A DNA stretch of 64,000 bases from Anthonomus grandis grandis (lineage: Eukaryota > Arthropoda > Insecta > Coleoptera > Curculionidae): NCBI RefSeq assembly GCF_022605725.1, contig NC_065551.1:34224001-34288000 (forward strand), in the 5' to 3' direction. Position 1 is the first letter of the stretch. The number at the start of each line of letters is the position of its first letter. Below are positions 1 to 12,300 of this stretch, piece after piece. The translations under genes and the position numbers were made by a program. The notes under the pieces were generated by a model, which saw only the letters and a program-made list of their open reading frames with translations, did not search any database and had not been told where the DNA came from.

Positions 1-48
1 ATAATTAAACATAAATCGTGGGAGAATCATTTAAATTTTAATATTTAC

Positions 49-2662
49 TTGTCAAAGTGAGCAATCATGTCTCCAAAAGCTGGACACGCTTGCTTATAGC
101 TGAGATCATATCCGTAGCCGTCTTGCCAGTAGTACCTTAGGTCTTCCATGTATTCCAACACCTATAAAGTATATTTCAGAGAGAGGAGGTTGGTGTTTTA
201 CTGTAATAGTACCTTTAAGTTATCTTCGGTAAAAGGGGAGCACCAAGGAGATTTGCTTTTTTTGTTCCAGGCCGTTTCGAAGCCGCAGGTTTGGTACATT
301 ATTGATATGTCGTCTATAAAAAAATTGATTTTATGTCTGTTTATCCAGGGAATATTCTTAGAATGCAAAGGAAGACATTTTTTTAATTAATAATTTAAGA
401 TATTAAGGTTTTCTGTACCTCAAATAATTTCTTAGTTAGAAGCGATTTTGTCCGCGAGGGTCTAAGGGTCACAGAGTGTGAGCAATTTTTATTCATTAAA
501 GGACGTTTTTAGACATAACTTTGGAACCAATTAAGATATTTTCATATTTATGTTATATCAATGTAAAGGGATTCCCGCGGATGGAGTTGAGGGTATAAAC
601 ATGATTCTAAGTTAAGTATTTTGGTAGTTAGAAGGGTTTAGGTAGAATCATTTTTTTTTCTCAACTAATTTTTTCTTTTTTCAGAGAATTTCTCATCAAA
701 TTACAGGAATATTTTTCAAAGGGTTTTAGTAAAAGACAGATCATTTCTTACAGAATAATTTCATATAAATATGTCTCTTGTACCTCAAATATTTTTTTAG
801 GTAGAGGCAATTTTGTCAGCCAGGGTCCAACAACCACCCAGTTTAACCAAATTTAATTAATTTAAGTACATTTTTGCACATAATTTAGGAACCAATTCAA
901 ATATGGCTATATTTCTTTTATACTAATGTAAAGTGTTTTTTCTGAAGATGGACTTGAGCACTTTTAGTTTAGTATCAGGAGCATTATTTGTTCCTAATTT
1001 TCTCAACAACTTTTTTATGAAAATTTTTAAAAGCATATAAGTACAAAAATTGAGCACTCCTTTCTCAATAATTCCATATAAAAACGTCTCTTGTACCTCA
1101 AACATTTTCTGAATTAGAGGCAATTTGCTTCAGCCAGGGTCCAAGAGCTACCAAGTTTGAATACTAAGATTTTTATTCATTAAAGAAAGTTTTTGGAAAT
1201 ATCTCAGGAAACAATTAAGTAGTTTTCATATTTCTTTTATATTAATGTAAAGGAGTTTCTGAGGATGAATTTGAGGGTAAAAATGTGTTTCTGGATTAAG
1301 AACTTTGGTTGTCAGAGCACTTTTAGTTGGGGCATTTTTCTTCTTCTAATTTTCTCAACAAATTTACTGAGTATTTTTAGAAGGGTTTTAGTAAAATAAA
1401 GAGCATTTTTTACACAATAATTCCATATAAAAATTTCTCTTCTACCTTAAATACTTTCTGAGTTAGAGGCAATTTTGTCAACCAATGTACAAGGCACATA
1501 TTATAACACTCAGTTCAAATAATTAGCTGATATTTTTGAGCATAACTTGGGAACCACTGAAAGTACTTTTATAATTTTTTTACAGTAACACAGAGTGATC
1601 CCCAAGCTTGCTTTTGAGGGTAAAAACATTAATTCTGAGTCATTTTAAAACTCAATTAACCCCTGTACTCACCTACAGATAGTTTGTTCTCGAGGCCTAG
1701 TCTTTCAGTTACTTCATCAACCACTTTCTGAATATGTTCAGTATTTTCAAACTTTCTATGTTCCCCACTTTCTTTTACAGTTTCCTTCACATCCTTCTTC
1801 CATTTATCACATAATTTATAAAACTGAAACAATTAAAAAAAAATGAAAGTGAAAAGTGGTGGTTTTTTTAGTCCCATACCCTTAAAATAGGATCCCGTTT
1901 ACTTGGTTCAGGGAACCACACATCTTTGGCTGTCTTTTTACCAAACAGTCCAGCCGCAAAGTAGTAAGCGCTCTTTTTTGTCCTTTGTGAATAAGTGTAT
2001 TTGAACTAAAAGATCAAATTAATCTATGGCCAGTAAAACTAAAAAAACTACCTTATAGGATGTGTTACTGTAAACATTATCGAAAATTTCTGGTAATCTG
2101 CTTTGCATTCTTTCAGCTAAAAGTAGCATTTCCTCCTCACCTTCGTGGGTTAATTTATTTTCATCTCTGATATCCAAAGTAGATTTCCATTTACGGAATA
2201 AGTCCAAGTCACGATGCTTTATGTACTCTACAGATTTGATTTTATAATACTCTAAAATCTTTTTGTCCCTTTTACTCACCATTAGGCAGACTGTCACTGT
2301 TCAAAATAAGCTCTTTAATCTCGGGTAGTCTGATGTTCATGGCCTCTATTCTCTTATCACTGGGGTTTCTTGTGCCGTGCCTCACAACCATCCAGATTTT
2401 CTTTGGTGTACAACCTACCCACCAACAATACAAATAAACCACATTCAAAATTTTCAAACTTACCCTCGAAATTCACTTTGTGCAAACTGTGATTGGAAAC
2501 CATCCTATATGGGGTCCTAGTTCCCAAATAATGCTCGAAAGGGTACCCTTTGGAGCATTGCTCTGTAATTATTACCGAGCATAAAGTGAAACATAAAACA
2601 CTCAATGTACTGCGGAGGTTCATGGCGGAATGTCGTAGTTGAGGCCAAAGTGGGTTATCCAA
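49..2662 (-). CDS. MINPP1: Multiple inositol polyphosphate phosphatase (MINPP1-like), 3' end off window
   Basis: Histidine acid phosphatase family enzyme that dephosphorylates higher inositol phosphates, usually in the secretory pathway. Exons on the minus strand are 2662-2464, 2414-2280, 2227-2052, 2005-1880, 1823-1673, 313-213 and 161-49; all junctions are GT-AG, phases match, and about 333 residues are encoded before the left edge. The second exon carries the catalytic motif RHGTRNP (residues 78-84). The later segments SAYYFAAGLFG, MYQTCGFETAW and YMEDLRYYWQDGYGYD are typical of MINPP1. Two starts are possible: 2662, or the in-frame Met at 2623, which directly precedes a hydrophobic stretch that looks like a signal peptide and is my preferred start. 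The donor at 48-47 is in phase 2, so the gene continues off the left edge, where the C-terminal catalytic His motif should lie. Insects often have two paralogues; I cannot tell which this is. Confidence 0.9.
314..1672 (-). repeat. Intron 5 of MINPP1 filled with degenerate ~370-480-bp repeats
   Basis: This 1.36-kb intron contains about four diverged copies of a unit recognised by plus-strand strings such as ctcttgtacctcaaa followed by gaggcaattttgtc, then a stretch like cataactttggaaccaatt. Starts lie near 410, 775, 1085 and 1435. The reverse complement of the unit matches the repeats in the last SLMAP intron (60.2-61.9 kb) and at 29.1-29.6 kb. No open frame is conserved between copies. Confidence 0.7.
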
Positions 2663-3600
2663 CTGTTATTTCATAATTTTTTTTTGAATTTTTCTTTGTT
2701 GTTGCGGATCTTCTTGACCGTGAAGGTCAAACTGGCGAATTGGAACAATTTATTGTGAACTCATAATGGTTTTTACCGAATTAAATTTCAACTGCTATAA
2801 TTATAAAATGGATCGAGTTCAACCAACAAAATATTCAAAAATAATAAACAGTTAAATGTAAACGTCAGCTGTTTGTTGTATGTCAATCAGGATCAGCTGA
2901 TTTTAGCCGATTCCAAGCACAAGAGTCTACGTAACAACTTTTCAGATAGAGCGCACTGGTATTGCCCCGTCGCCTTATCGCCTCCGTGACCCCGTCAAGC
3001 CATCGCTGAAATTGTATTACCTGTATAATAAATAACGTTTTCGAGGCTGAAAGCTAAAATGGTTGTTTTGATTTAGATAGATTTACTGGTGATACGTTAA
3101 TTGAGTTATTTTAGGTATATTAGTATTAATAAAATCTGTTTTTTAACAGTTTTATTCATCTTTGGCCCGTATCTAAAATATATGTATTATAAATTATACA
3201 TTTTGATTGTTTCAAATATTGCACTAACTTTTTGACTTTTGAACTACTTCTACTTAACCGATTGTAACAAAATTTTACACAAACATTGGGTTCTTGTCTT
3301 ATGACAATACAATATTATTATATTCACCAACCTTATGGAATTAACCCGGCATCGGCAACCTATGCTAATTAAAAGACAAGCCAAAAACCAGAAAATAAAA
3401 TATAATAATCTACTTTTGGTATTGATATATTAAATATGTAGGTAGTATTTCTAAATAAAATTATGACCTCTGGATCAACTTTTAACAATTTATTAAAATA
3501 ACGTGAGGTGCACATTCGCCAAACAAAATTATAGCTGATGCGCCAACCTTACAAACAGAGAGTCCCCCAAAAAAAGAGGCTTCATACGCCTGCGAAAATT
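2663..3600. other. Intergenic stretch upstream of MINPP1
   Basis: AT-rich DNA without a supported gene. The part next to 2663 presumably holds the MINPP1 promoter, but I see no clear core-promoter motif. Around 2940-3010 there is a slightly GC-richer patch. Nothing else stands out. Confidence 0.5.
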
Positions 3601-3607
3601 GGCCAAA

Positions 3608-3931
3608 AAAGGGCTTTTCTGGATAGATGAGATCTAAGAATCTAAAAGGTTTTTTGATATGGGGTTTTAAAATATTTGTTCAGAAAGCACAAAACTAGAC
3701 TTCTGTAGTTTTATTTTTTTTAATTAGGCCTAAAATCATATAAAAAACAATGCTTAAACATACAGAAAATTAAGGTAATTTTCAACGCTATATTTTAGCT
3801 GTTTAGAGTTTAAATTTCAAAAAATTGATTCTACAGATGTCTAGATTAATCCATTAACTAACAATTTTATAAAAAAATAATATTAAAAAAGCGCTAGTTT
3901 CTTAGATCTCATCTATCCAGAAAAGGCTTTT
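3608..3931. mobile_element. Foldback MITE, ~325 bp
   Basis: The ends are inverted copies of each other over about 28 bases. The left end reads ctggatagatgagatctaag (from 3619) and the right end, read on the minus strand, gives the same string after a cttttct-type lead. The interior is AT-rich with no coding potential. The superfamily is unknown because the target duplication is not clear. Confidence 0.7.
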
Positions 3932-4639
3932 GAAATTGCTAATCGATATCGTTGATTAATAATCGATCGTACTAAACGTCACCCCTTCTATACTACTTTG
4001 AACCCTTCTGTACTATTTTTGAAATTTTCTTGGCTGAATTGGATTACGCCCTTAAGGCCGCTGCACAATTCATGCCCGGAAAAAATCTTGTTCAGATACC
4101 TATAGGTATATAGAATCAACGTAAACAACAGGCAATATAATAGGAATTTTTATGTTATTTAGGATTTTTTTTGGATCAACTTTCGTTTTCTTTTTGGTTT
4201 ACTCAACAATCATTCCAACTCACTCTCGAAACAAAAATCGACGGGTCCGACTAGACTTTAAAAAAAATTGAAACCCCTTATACCAGTTGACCAGTACCTT
4301 TTTGTTATTAAAACTTGAGTATACTTTGTTGGTGTTTCAAGACAAGCGGTTAAAAGTTGAAATTTTTTTAAACATGGACAGTGTACAACAAGGTATGTAG
4401 TTTAATATCATGTATTAAAAAATGTAAAAGTCGTTTATCATTTAACCATAATAAATGTAAAAGTAGTTTGTAATTATTTTATATTTCTCTTTAAATTTGA
4501 AACGGCATATAAAAAAAGCCTCTTAGAACCATTTGTAGTTTTTACATTTTATTGTTAATACATTTATATATTATCATTTCGTATATAGTTTATCTGCGTC
4601 AGTCTGCGACGAAGCTTTAAATATTTTTTTTTCAGAGGA

Positions 4640-5500
4640 TGTCAAATCAATAAAGAAAGCGGATCTTTTTGAGACATGGCCATCGGAATTAAAATCCAAA
4701 ACTATTTATTTATGAAAAAATCCATTCCCTTTTAAATTTGAGCAATCCCTTGCCTCAAGTTGAAACTCACTTCACCAATCAAAGCAGAAATAAAATTAAT
4801 GACCTTAATAATTTTATTTTAAAATTTCAAAACGGAACTACTTGTATAGTATCATTTAAGATATTGTTCACTATGATGGATGGTAGTGTAGCAAATATTC
4901 TCTCTGACACAAACGCAATATCCAGATGCATCATCTGTGGAAGTCCGAAAGAAATGAGTTTGGCAAATACCAACCGTCCTTCAAAAGTAGAAAACTACAG
5001 CTTTGGTTTGTCCACATTACACTGCTGGATAAGATTTTTTGAGTGCTTACTTCACATTAGTTATCGATTGCAAATAAGATCTTGGCAAGTTAAAGGAGCA
5101 GAAAATAAGAAAATAGTGGAAAACAACAAGAAGAAAATACAGTCAGTTTTTAAATAAAAAATAGGCCTGATTGTGGACAAACCAAAGCAAGGATACGGGT
5201 CAAGCAACGATGGCAATACAGCTAGACGCTTTTTTTACAATCCAGACTTAAGCTCTGAAATAACAGGAATAGACAAGCGTCTTATAATAAATTTTTCGAC
5301 TATTCTTGGAACTCTTTCTAGTGGCTGTCACATTTAGGTACTAGAGTTTAAGAAACTTTTAGATGAGACTAAACAATTATATTTAGATTTATATAATTGG
5401 TATTAGATGCCAAGTAGGCATAAGGTTCTGGTACACAGATCTGAAATACTTGATTCATTTCCTTTAATTATAGGACAACTTTCCGACAAGTTCAATACCG
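4640..5500 (+). pseudogene. Transib (RAG1-related) transposase remnant
   Basis: An open stretch at 4738-5157 followed in frame, past a stop, by about 180 more codable bases. Recognisable blocks in order: MMDGSVANILSD, a CxxC zinc knuckle (CIICGSPKEM), STLHCWIRFFE, KIVENNKKKIQ, then after the stop GLIVDKPKQG, SNDGNTARRFF and, near 5400-5490, MPSRHKVLVHRSEI and IIGQLSDK. The order and spacing resemble the C-terminal half of Transib transposases and the RAG1 core, where ALHC and GNFARKL occupy equivalent places; this comparison is from memory. In-frame stops at 5155 and about 5405 and a lost N-terminus show it is dead. A short segment at 4635-4700 (EDVKSIKKADLFETW) may be an upstream piece. I did not map catalytic acids. 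Confidence 0.62.
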
Positions 5501-5733
5501 ATATTCCAAGTACCGGTACGATTTAACTAAATATATATATTTTTTTTTAAATGTTTAATTAGCGCGGACTGGTATGGTCAATACTGATATTTTTAGTATT
5601 ATTTATTAACAGCATTTATTTCGAAATAACTACAAGTGAAAATTTGACATTTGTCGTCGCTTAAATTAAAACCGAACAACAGAAAACATTAAAACGTAAG
5701 ACAAAAATAATTATTCTAGAAATTGAAAAATAA

Positions 5734-5898
5734 TTACAAACTCCAGTAACTTAATTCTAACGAATTTAAAAATAATAGCCTTGAAAGTCTATCTCCAAGA
5801 AGTCTGTTACGGCATTCATCCATTATCGCATCAGCCTTTGAAAATAGGCGTTCAGAAAATGGGTTGCATCTGCCAACACTACGGATAAACATAAACAG
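5734..5898 (-). pseudogene. hAT transposase C-terminal dimerisation domain fragment
   Basis: Minus-strand translation gives a 54-residue open stretch containing NPFSERLFSKADAIMDECRN and then RLSRLLFLNSLEL, followed by a stop. This is the classic hATC pattern (P-x-SERxFSxA, then R-N-R-L and LLFL) seen in hAT and ZBED-type transposases. Nothing upstream extends the frame, so only the tail survives. Strings of the form taccggtac recur at about 5512, 6063 and 6100 and may belong to the same relic. Confidence 0.6.
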
Positions 5899-6173
5899 AA
5901 AGACAGAAGGAAACAGGAGTAAATCCGTGCTTCACTGCTTCATTCATATTAATTTATGTGGTATCTTTTTGATTAAATTAAATTTATTTCGTAGCATTTT
6001 TCGATACGGGATACGATAGGTACTGCATAAAACTCAAACGGATCGGACCGTATCGTACGTTAAAGTACCGGTACAAAATATCGAGTATTGGAAGGAAAAA
6101 TACCGGTACTCGAGAAAATCGTATCGTATCGCACATCCTTATTCCTAAATGGTATTAACCAAACACGTCTAAG

Positions 6174-6199
6174 CGGTTATAGTTATAACCGCTTGAGAT
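6174..6199. repeat. Short near-perfect palindrome
   Basis: The string aagcggttata is followed after two bases by its reverse complement tataaccgctt. The flank aaccaaacacgtctaagcgg recurs at about 6500 as aaccaaacacgtccaagcgg in the same direction, so this is probably the remnant of a repeat family and not an isolated operator. Confidence 0.5.
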
Positions 6200-6750
6200 A
6201 CGTGACGTCACCAATTAGCCCTTTATACGTCATCAATTTGGAACAGTAATTACCCACGTCCGGAGCTGTTTTCTAAACGTCAAACGTCAAAGATATTGAA
6301 ATAAGTGCAGGAAAAAATAAAAACAAACAACACATTATTTCCCTTTTAAAAATGACACAAAATTTATTATGACTAATAAGTTTTCTTTTTTGATATTTAT
6401 GTTTAAGAACTAATTACATATAACATTACTGGCGTCTGGGGTATTATTTAAAAACAAACAAAATTATGATAGTGACAGTTGACAAATTGGGAAGTTACTT
6501 CAACCAAACACGTCCAAGCGGACACGATTGGTAATGTTATAAAGGGACTGTTCAAGGTGAACCAAGGGCTTAACCGCGGTTAAAACCGATAGATCGCTTG
6601 GAATCGGTTTTAGTTACATATAAATTGCTGTTGATCGGCAAGCAGCCATGAAAAAACTTTAAGGAGTTTAAGGTTATGTAGTAAATAATTACATTAACAA
6701 ATATAAATCAATGCAAACAAACGCCCGGTATAATCAACACAATATTTGTT

Positions 6751-6820
6751 TTACGTATAGGGTGTCCCAATAAGCAATACAGGACTATACTTATTTGAAT
6801 TTGGCGCGTTTTATAATTTT
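6751..6820. repeat. Copy A of a dispersed repeat end (gggtgtcccaataagc)
   Basis: A sequence beginning cgtatagggtgtcccaataa and running through ggactata to ggcgcgtttt recurs almost unchanged at 7681-7745. The two copies are direct repeats about 930 bp apart. A gggtgtcccaa-type end is a common terminus of arthropod repeats; which element owns it is not resolved. Confidence 0.55.
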
Positions 6821-7416
6821 TTTTTGGCACAGAAGATGACGTTTCTCAACGTCATTCCTTACTTGAATAAATGCTGAATGGAATTTTTTATTGACGTGAA
6901 ATACGTTTTGAAAACTTAGACAAATGTGTATTTTCATGGTTTAGGTCAATCTTCAAAACGAATGCAATACCGATAAAAAGTTAAGATAATAATCAGAAAG
7001 TAATGACTGACGTGGAAAAGGGGCACAAGCATTTAAACGTCAAACTGGACAATTATTAATGTACCTCCTTAAAAACGTCTTTGGGACATCTCTTGTGTTA
7101 GTTATTTGGGTATCAATAATCAGAAAACAAACCAAAGAAGCGACTCTGAAGAATATTTATTTCAATAATATATACAGACAAAATTATTCACAATTCTCTA
7201 CTTAACTGAGACATCATCATTATTACGCATTTCCAAGTACATAAAGGTTATATGAACGATAATTGTGCACATGCAATAAAGCAAGCGGGAAAGGTAAGAT
7301 TAATATTTACGTTTTTTTTTGTATTATTTTTTTAAATATAGTTTCACCCATTTATAACTGTAATATGCTAAGACCTAGTTGTCAAAAGCTTATTATAATT
7401 GGATGATTTGTTTTTA

Positions 7417-7657
7417 TATACCGGGCGTCCCAATAAGTGGTTCGGCTGAAAATGGAATTACGTTACTTAACGTTTAAGGTCAAAGTGTGCCATGAATACA
7501 AACATTCAAAGCACCCTAAGATGATATTTAAGTCAGACAACATTAATCGCAGTATGCCATTTTATAGGGTGATTCATGTAGAAAAAAAAGAACTATTGAA
7601 CCATCTTACGACGTCACATATATATGTGAAAACCACTTGCTCGGGGCGCCCGGTATA
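7417..7657. mobile_element. Small MITE with TATACCGGGCG inverted ends
   Basis: A 241-bp unit bounded by tataccgggcgtccc on the left and ggggcgcccggtata on the right, inverted complements with one mismatch. An orphan right-like end (acgcccggtata) is present at about 6721-6732. The open frame inside is an accident of composition and resembles no protein. Confidence 0.65.
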
Positions 7658-8310
7658 ATTACCATAATTTTTTTTTAATATACGTACAGGGTGTCCCAAT
7701 AAGCTATTCAGGACTATAAATTGTTAAATATGGCGCGTTTTTTAAAGTCACTTCATCAAAGTCATTTGTCACTTTATCATATATTCGTGGCGTTCTATGA
7801 TTGAAATTTTAAGATTAAGTGTCGTCATTAATTGCAGAATATCATTTTTTATCGAAATAAATCCTGGTAAGAAACCCACTGCTATTTTCGATAAAACCAG
7901 AACTGACAAGAACAATCAAATCATTATGTAGCATTTAAAGTGTGCCATGACTATTCTATAATGCACAATTTTCATGGCACCCTAAGAAAAAACTAGCCTC
8001 CAGTGACAGTAATATTTGACAGTTAATCTTAGAATGACATCGCAGGGTGCCATGAATAATTGTAAAATATAAAATTCATGGCACACTTTTCATTAGAAAT
8101 GACACACAAGATGATCAAAGTGTGCCATTATAATGGACGATATTCAAGGCACTCTACGATGAAATTTAAATAATTTTAAGGTTAGGTATGAACTGAAAAT
8201 GTGATATTAATCGCAGAGCGTTATACTTAAAGATAAGTTGTTCAAATTTCATTGTAGAAGGCCATGAATGTTTGAATTTTGGACGATATTCCCGGCCCAC
8301 TTTAACAAAA
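7470..8310. repeat. Cluster of GTGCCATGAAT/ATTCATGGCAC repeats
   Basis: At least five partly palindromic copies of a unit that pairs gtgtgccatgaa with ttcatggcac occur near 7483, 7938-7985, 8045-8090, 8118-8155 and 8263. Copies occur in both orientations and are spaced by 70 to 150 bases. Together they look like a decayed inverted-repeat satellite. The string gggtgtcccaataagctatt at 7689 lies inside the cluster. Confidence 0.5.
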
Positions 8311-8765
8311 TACTTGTGAATACTGACTTAATTTAAATAAGACACTTTTAGCTATTTCGTGACAAAAGAAAAAAACTTAATTAAATCCGCCATAAAAAGA
8401 GTAATTACTTGCTTGGGACACCGACTTGAAGTAAATGTCTCATGAATACAGTTTAAAAGCCCCAAAAAATTAAATTATTTCGTTAAACAATAGAGAAAGA
8501 GCTATAGCTTATTGAACTAGTTGAAGAGAAAAACACTATTACGAGTATTCAAATAATATTAATAAAAAATATAACAAATCTTTATATACATAAATTATAT
8601 CGGATCTAACAAAAACGAAATTTCACTGGACGCCGCGATTTTCATTTCAAATAGCTGTGCTATATATATATATATAAATAGGTATCTACTAAATGGCCTA
8701 CAGTTTTTAACGTAACTATAATGTATAATCTTAGTTTTAGTTCCTAGTAAAGTTCGCCTAAGAAT

Positions 8766-8813
8766 GTAGTAGTAGTAGTAGTAATAATAATAATAATAAT
8801 AATAATAGTAAAA
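8766..8813. repeat. (AGT)n-(AAT)n microsatellite
   Basis: A run of agt triplets changes into a run of aat triplets, about 15 units together. It creates an artefactual tyrosine-rich open frame on the minus strand. Confidence 0.9.
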
Positions 8814-9263
8814 AGCAACTTTGCTACCGGAGAAAGAAACTTTTGACCCCATCCCATCATTATCACATCACAGTAACAAAAAAAAAATGATTACACCAGG
8901 TTATGTTTTATATAGAAAAAAAACCGGTTAGAGGTGCTCCTGACCACATAATTTTTGAGCAAAATGATTGATGATTTCCGTTCTAACACATAGCGCGATC
9001 AAGTTAAACGAAAATTGTACTTACAAAGCAACTAGAAGACCAAACCATTTTATATAAGGAAAAAAAAAACAATTAAAAGTTTTGACCTAATTACTAAAAT
9101 AATTTACTAATATGCACACCGAAATAAGTGATCTGTCCAGCATGTTTTATCACTCGTCGTCGTTCGCCACGTGGAAAACTGGCGAAAAAATTAATGAGAA
9201 AACCGTAACCGGCCGCGTGGTACACCGAAGAATTATTCCTCCCCCGTTCGAATTAACGCGTGA

Positions 9264-9269
9264 TTTATT
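9264..9269 (-). terminator. Candidate polyadenylation signal of Lis-1
   Basis: The minus strand reads AATAAA 17 bases after the Lis-1 stop codon. Such a short 3' UTR would be unusual, so a distal site further left is also likely. Confidence 0.4.
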
Positions 9270-9286
9270 TTTTGTTTGGTAGATAC

Positions 9287-9360
9287 TTAACGGCACTCCC
9301 ACACTTTGACTGTTTGGTCTACGCTACCGGAAATCACGTACGGGTGCGACTTGTGGAAAT
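9287..9360 (-). CDS. Lis-1: Lis-1 coding exon 7 (C-terminus)
   Basis: Encodes FHKSHPYVISGSVDQTVKVW then ECR and stop (residues 389-411), the last strand set of WD40 blade 7. The acceptor TTTTTCAG precedes 9360. The exon supplies the last two bases of the Asp codon begun in the previous exon. Confidence 0.95.
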
Positions 9361-12300
9361 CTGAAAAATGAGAAGGAAAATTTCATTAAGGACTTTTTAA
9401 GGAATTTTATCTTAACATCATCATAAAATTAAAAAATGATAAGCAAATATCAAGAAATCATTGCCATTTCCTTCGTTTAAGTTGTTATCATTCAATCCGA
9501 GTTAGTTCTATCATGTTGGTTTTATATATTATAATATGATTGAAGCCAATCTTAAGACTTTTAATGTGTTAGTAGTACTAGTAGAAAATTTCATAAATGT
9601 ATTTACAATATGGTATACAAAGTAACTTTCATTTAACATAATAAAAACGAAATCCTTTTTGGCAACCTCTTGCCGAATATTATTCAACTAGTTCTTATAC
9701 AATTTTATATTTTATAGTAATAAATTGCCCATTACCAACAAAGTGATATAGAGTTGCCTTGTTTTCAGTGTACTCAATAGTTAACTCTTTTATAGTGGCT
9801 ATATTAGTACCACCGTGATCACAAATACAGTGAAAGTCGCTTATAGCGACGGTGAAGGGACTACGAAAACTACGTCGCTATATCCGACCTTCGCTATATA
9901 CGACCTGTATTTTTTTCTAGCAAATTAATAGCATAAAAGATAGACTTTACGATAGCCAGAAGAAATAAAATTCGCTATCCATTGTATGTAGTACCTACAC
10001 CTTCTCCAGTTTTAAGACTTGAAATAATCTGTGATTTTACTGTTTCTTTGTTCGAGTATCATAATAGATGAATTCCATTTTTTTCTCTAAATTATTAACA
10101 TGGTTTACCAATATTTCGTCCGATGAATAGTTATACAAAACAAACTTTTTACTATTATTAGTGGCTTGAAGAGCTTCTGCTGCAGATGGAGGTTAAAATT
10201 CTTCCCCTTCTGAACCCTCATCTTTGTTTTCCTCTTTGTCCTGAGAGAAGGATAAGATGTCGTCTACAATTTGTACTTCACTTACATTGTCGCATACTTC
10301 CAAACTATTTTCTGCATGTAAGAGCTCGGTCCATTGATCATCTGACAATGCAGCAGACTTTTTTATTACAGCCAGCGGAACCTCATCTTCCTCTTCAAAA
10401 TTAACATTAATTAATTTAGCCAGTGGAATGTCATCTTCTTCATCAAAGCTATCATTTCTAACATCCTCACTTTTTACGAAGCCTCCATGTCTAAAACAGT
10501 TGGCAATGGTTTTTGATGAAACTCTATCCCATGCTTTAGCGATCATTGATACTGCATCTAAAAGGTTAATACAACACTCTTTGCCTTGTTCAGCATTTTC
10601 TATGATTTTCATTAAGTGAAACTTTTTAAAATGCACTTTTAATGATCCCTTGGTCGATTGGCTGCAGAACAGAGGTAGTGTTTGCTGGCAAAAACTCGAG
10701 TTTTATGTTTTTTAAACATCTTCGGATGAGCGGGACAGTTGTCTACTAAAAGTAAATTTTTTTTCTTGGTCTTCACCAACTTTGCATCCCATTCACGAAG
10801 AATACTGACAAATAAATCAGAAGTCATCCAGGCCTTTTTGTTGGACTTGTACACGACAGGTAATGTCTTGATATGTTTGAAACATTGTGGATTTCTCGAC
10901 TTGCCGATCACAATAAGTTTAGGTTTATCCGATCCTGTCATATTGGTAGCAACTAAGACTGTAATTCGTTCCTTTGATAATTTTCCGCCGGTACAAGTTT
11001 CACCCTTGAATTTTAATGTCTTATCTGGGGTCAATTTCGTCATCCTTATATCCTTTTCGTATTTCAGGCCAGACAGTGGTTAACCAGTTTTCACGTACTC
11101 CTTGAGGCACACTGGCAGCTTCGCCACTTATTTTCCCAAACACTATTTTATGTGTTTGACGAAAACGCTTAATCCAACTTTCAGAACATTTAAAGTCCAC
11201 TTTACCCATAATTCTTCCAAAATCATTTGCTTTTGCCTGCAACATTGGACCGCTTATGGGAGTTCCACGACTTCGCTGACTTTTGAACCACTTGAGTACA
11301 GCTTGATCGATATCTGGGTGTTGAGATAACTTGAGTTTTTTCTTGCCTAATAAATTTTCGTTAAACGCTTCTTTAATTTTATCCTTGTTTTTTAAAATTG
11401 TGGATACACTTGAGTGAGATAAATCAAATTCAGTAGCTACAGTAGCATTACTTTCACCAGATTCAAGTCTTGCGATAATAAGACCTTTTTCTTCAATAGA
11501 AGAAATAGAGAAAGAACTTTTCTTTTCTTTGACACCGCAGCCATTGTACAATGTTTGTAATCACAAAAACACAATCAAAGCACATATGAAGGTAAAACAA
11601 CAATAAAAAGCAACATCAACACTTTGTAGGAACTGTTAATCAACGTTGGACTGGAATAAACTACGCACAATACGTTTAAATACGTCTATCATGCAGATGT
11701 TCAGAAATAGGGTATTCCTCGAAAACAGCTCCTGTATTTCACCGTTGCTCGTCGGTTCTCGCAGTAATCGGTCTAAAAAATCCAAATTCAGCGAAATGAA
11801 GTCGTTAAAGCGGCGACGACACTATAGCCGGACTTTTTTACTATTGAAAATATAGAAATCCAACCAAGATACGGGCGTTTTGGACATTTCGTTATAAGCG
11901 ACTTTCCCTGTAGTTGCACAAACCTTCATTCCAATTGAGTGCAAGTCTTTAATGCAGTAAATTATAAGATTTTTTAAAACCTCCCCCTAAACTGTATGTT
12001 GTGTAAAAAAATAGAGCATTGGAATTTTTTAAGGACCTTGAATGGACATTATACATTGCTTTTGTATATACAACAATCTCCTGCTCACCAGTTAGCTATA
12101 AACTTTGAAGGACCATCATTAGTAAGAATGCCTTTTTTATTTCTCTTAGAGAAAAGAATATTTAGCCCTGGCCGAAATTATAATTTAATTTAATTTTATC
12201 TATCTAAACTTCACATCTAAAGAAATAACAATATACTAGTGATGGTTCAATTTTAAAAATGTCTAAAAATAGAGATCTATTTATCATACTTATCATCTGC

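Noticed and set aside
2228..2279. Alternative 28-base intron in MINPP1 using the TTTTAG at about 2252
   Set aside because: Far too short for an insect intron and in the wrong phase; the acceptor at 2229-2228 gives a 52-base intron and restores the frame into EYIKHRDLD.
8595..8852. 85-codon frame with a run of tyrosines
   Set aside because: Produced by translating an (AGT)n-(AAT)n microsatellite.
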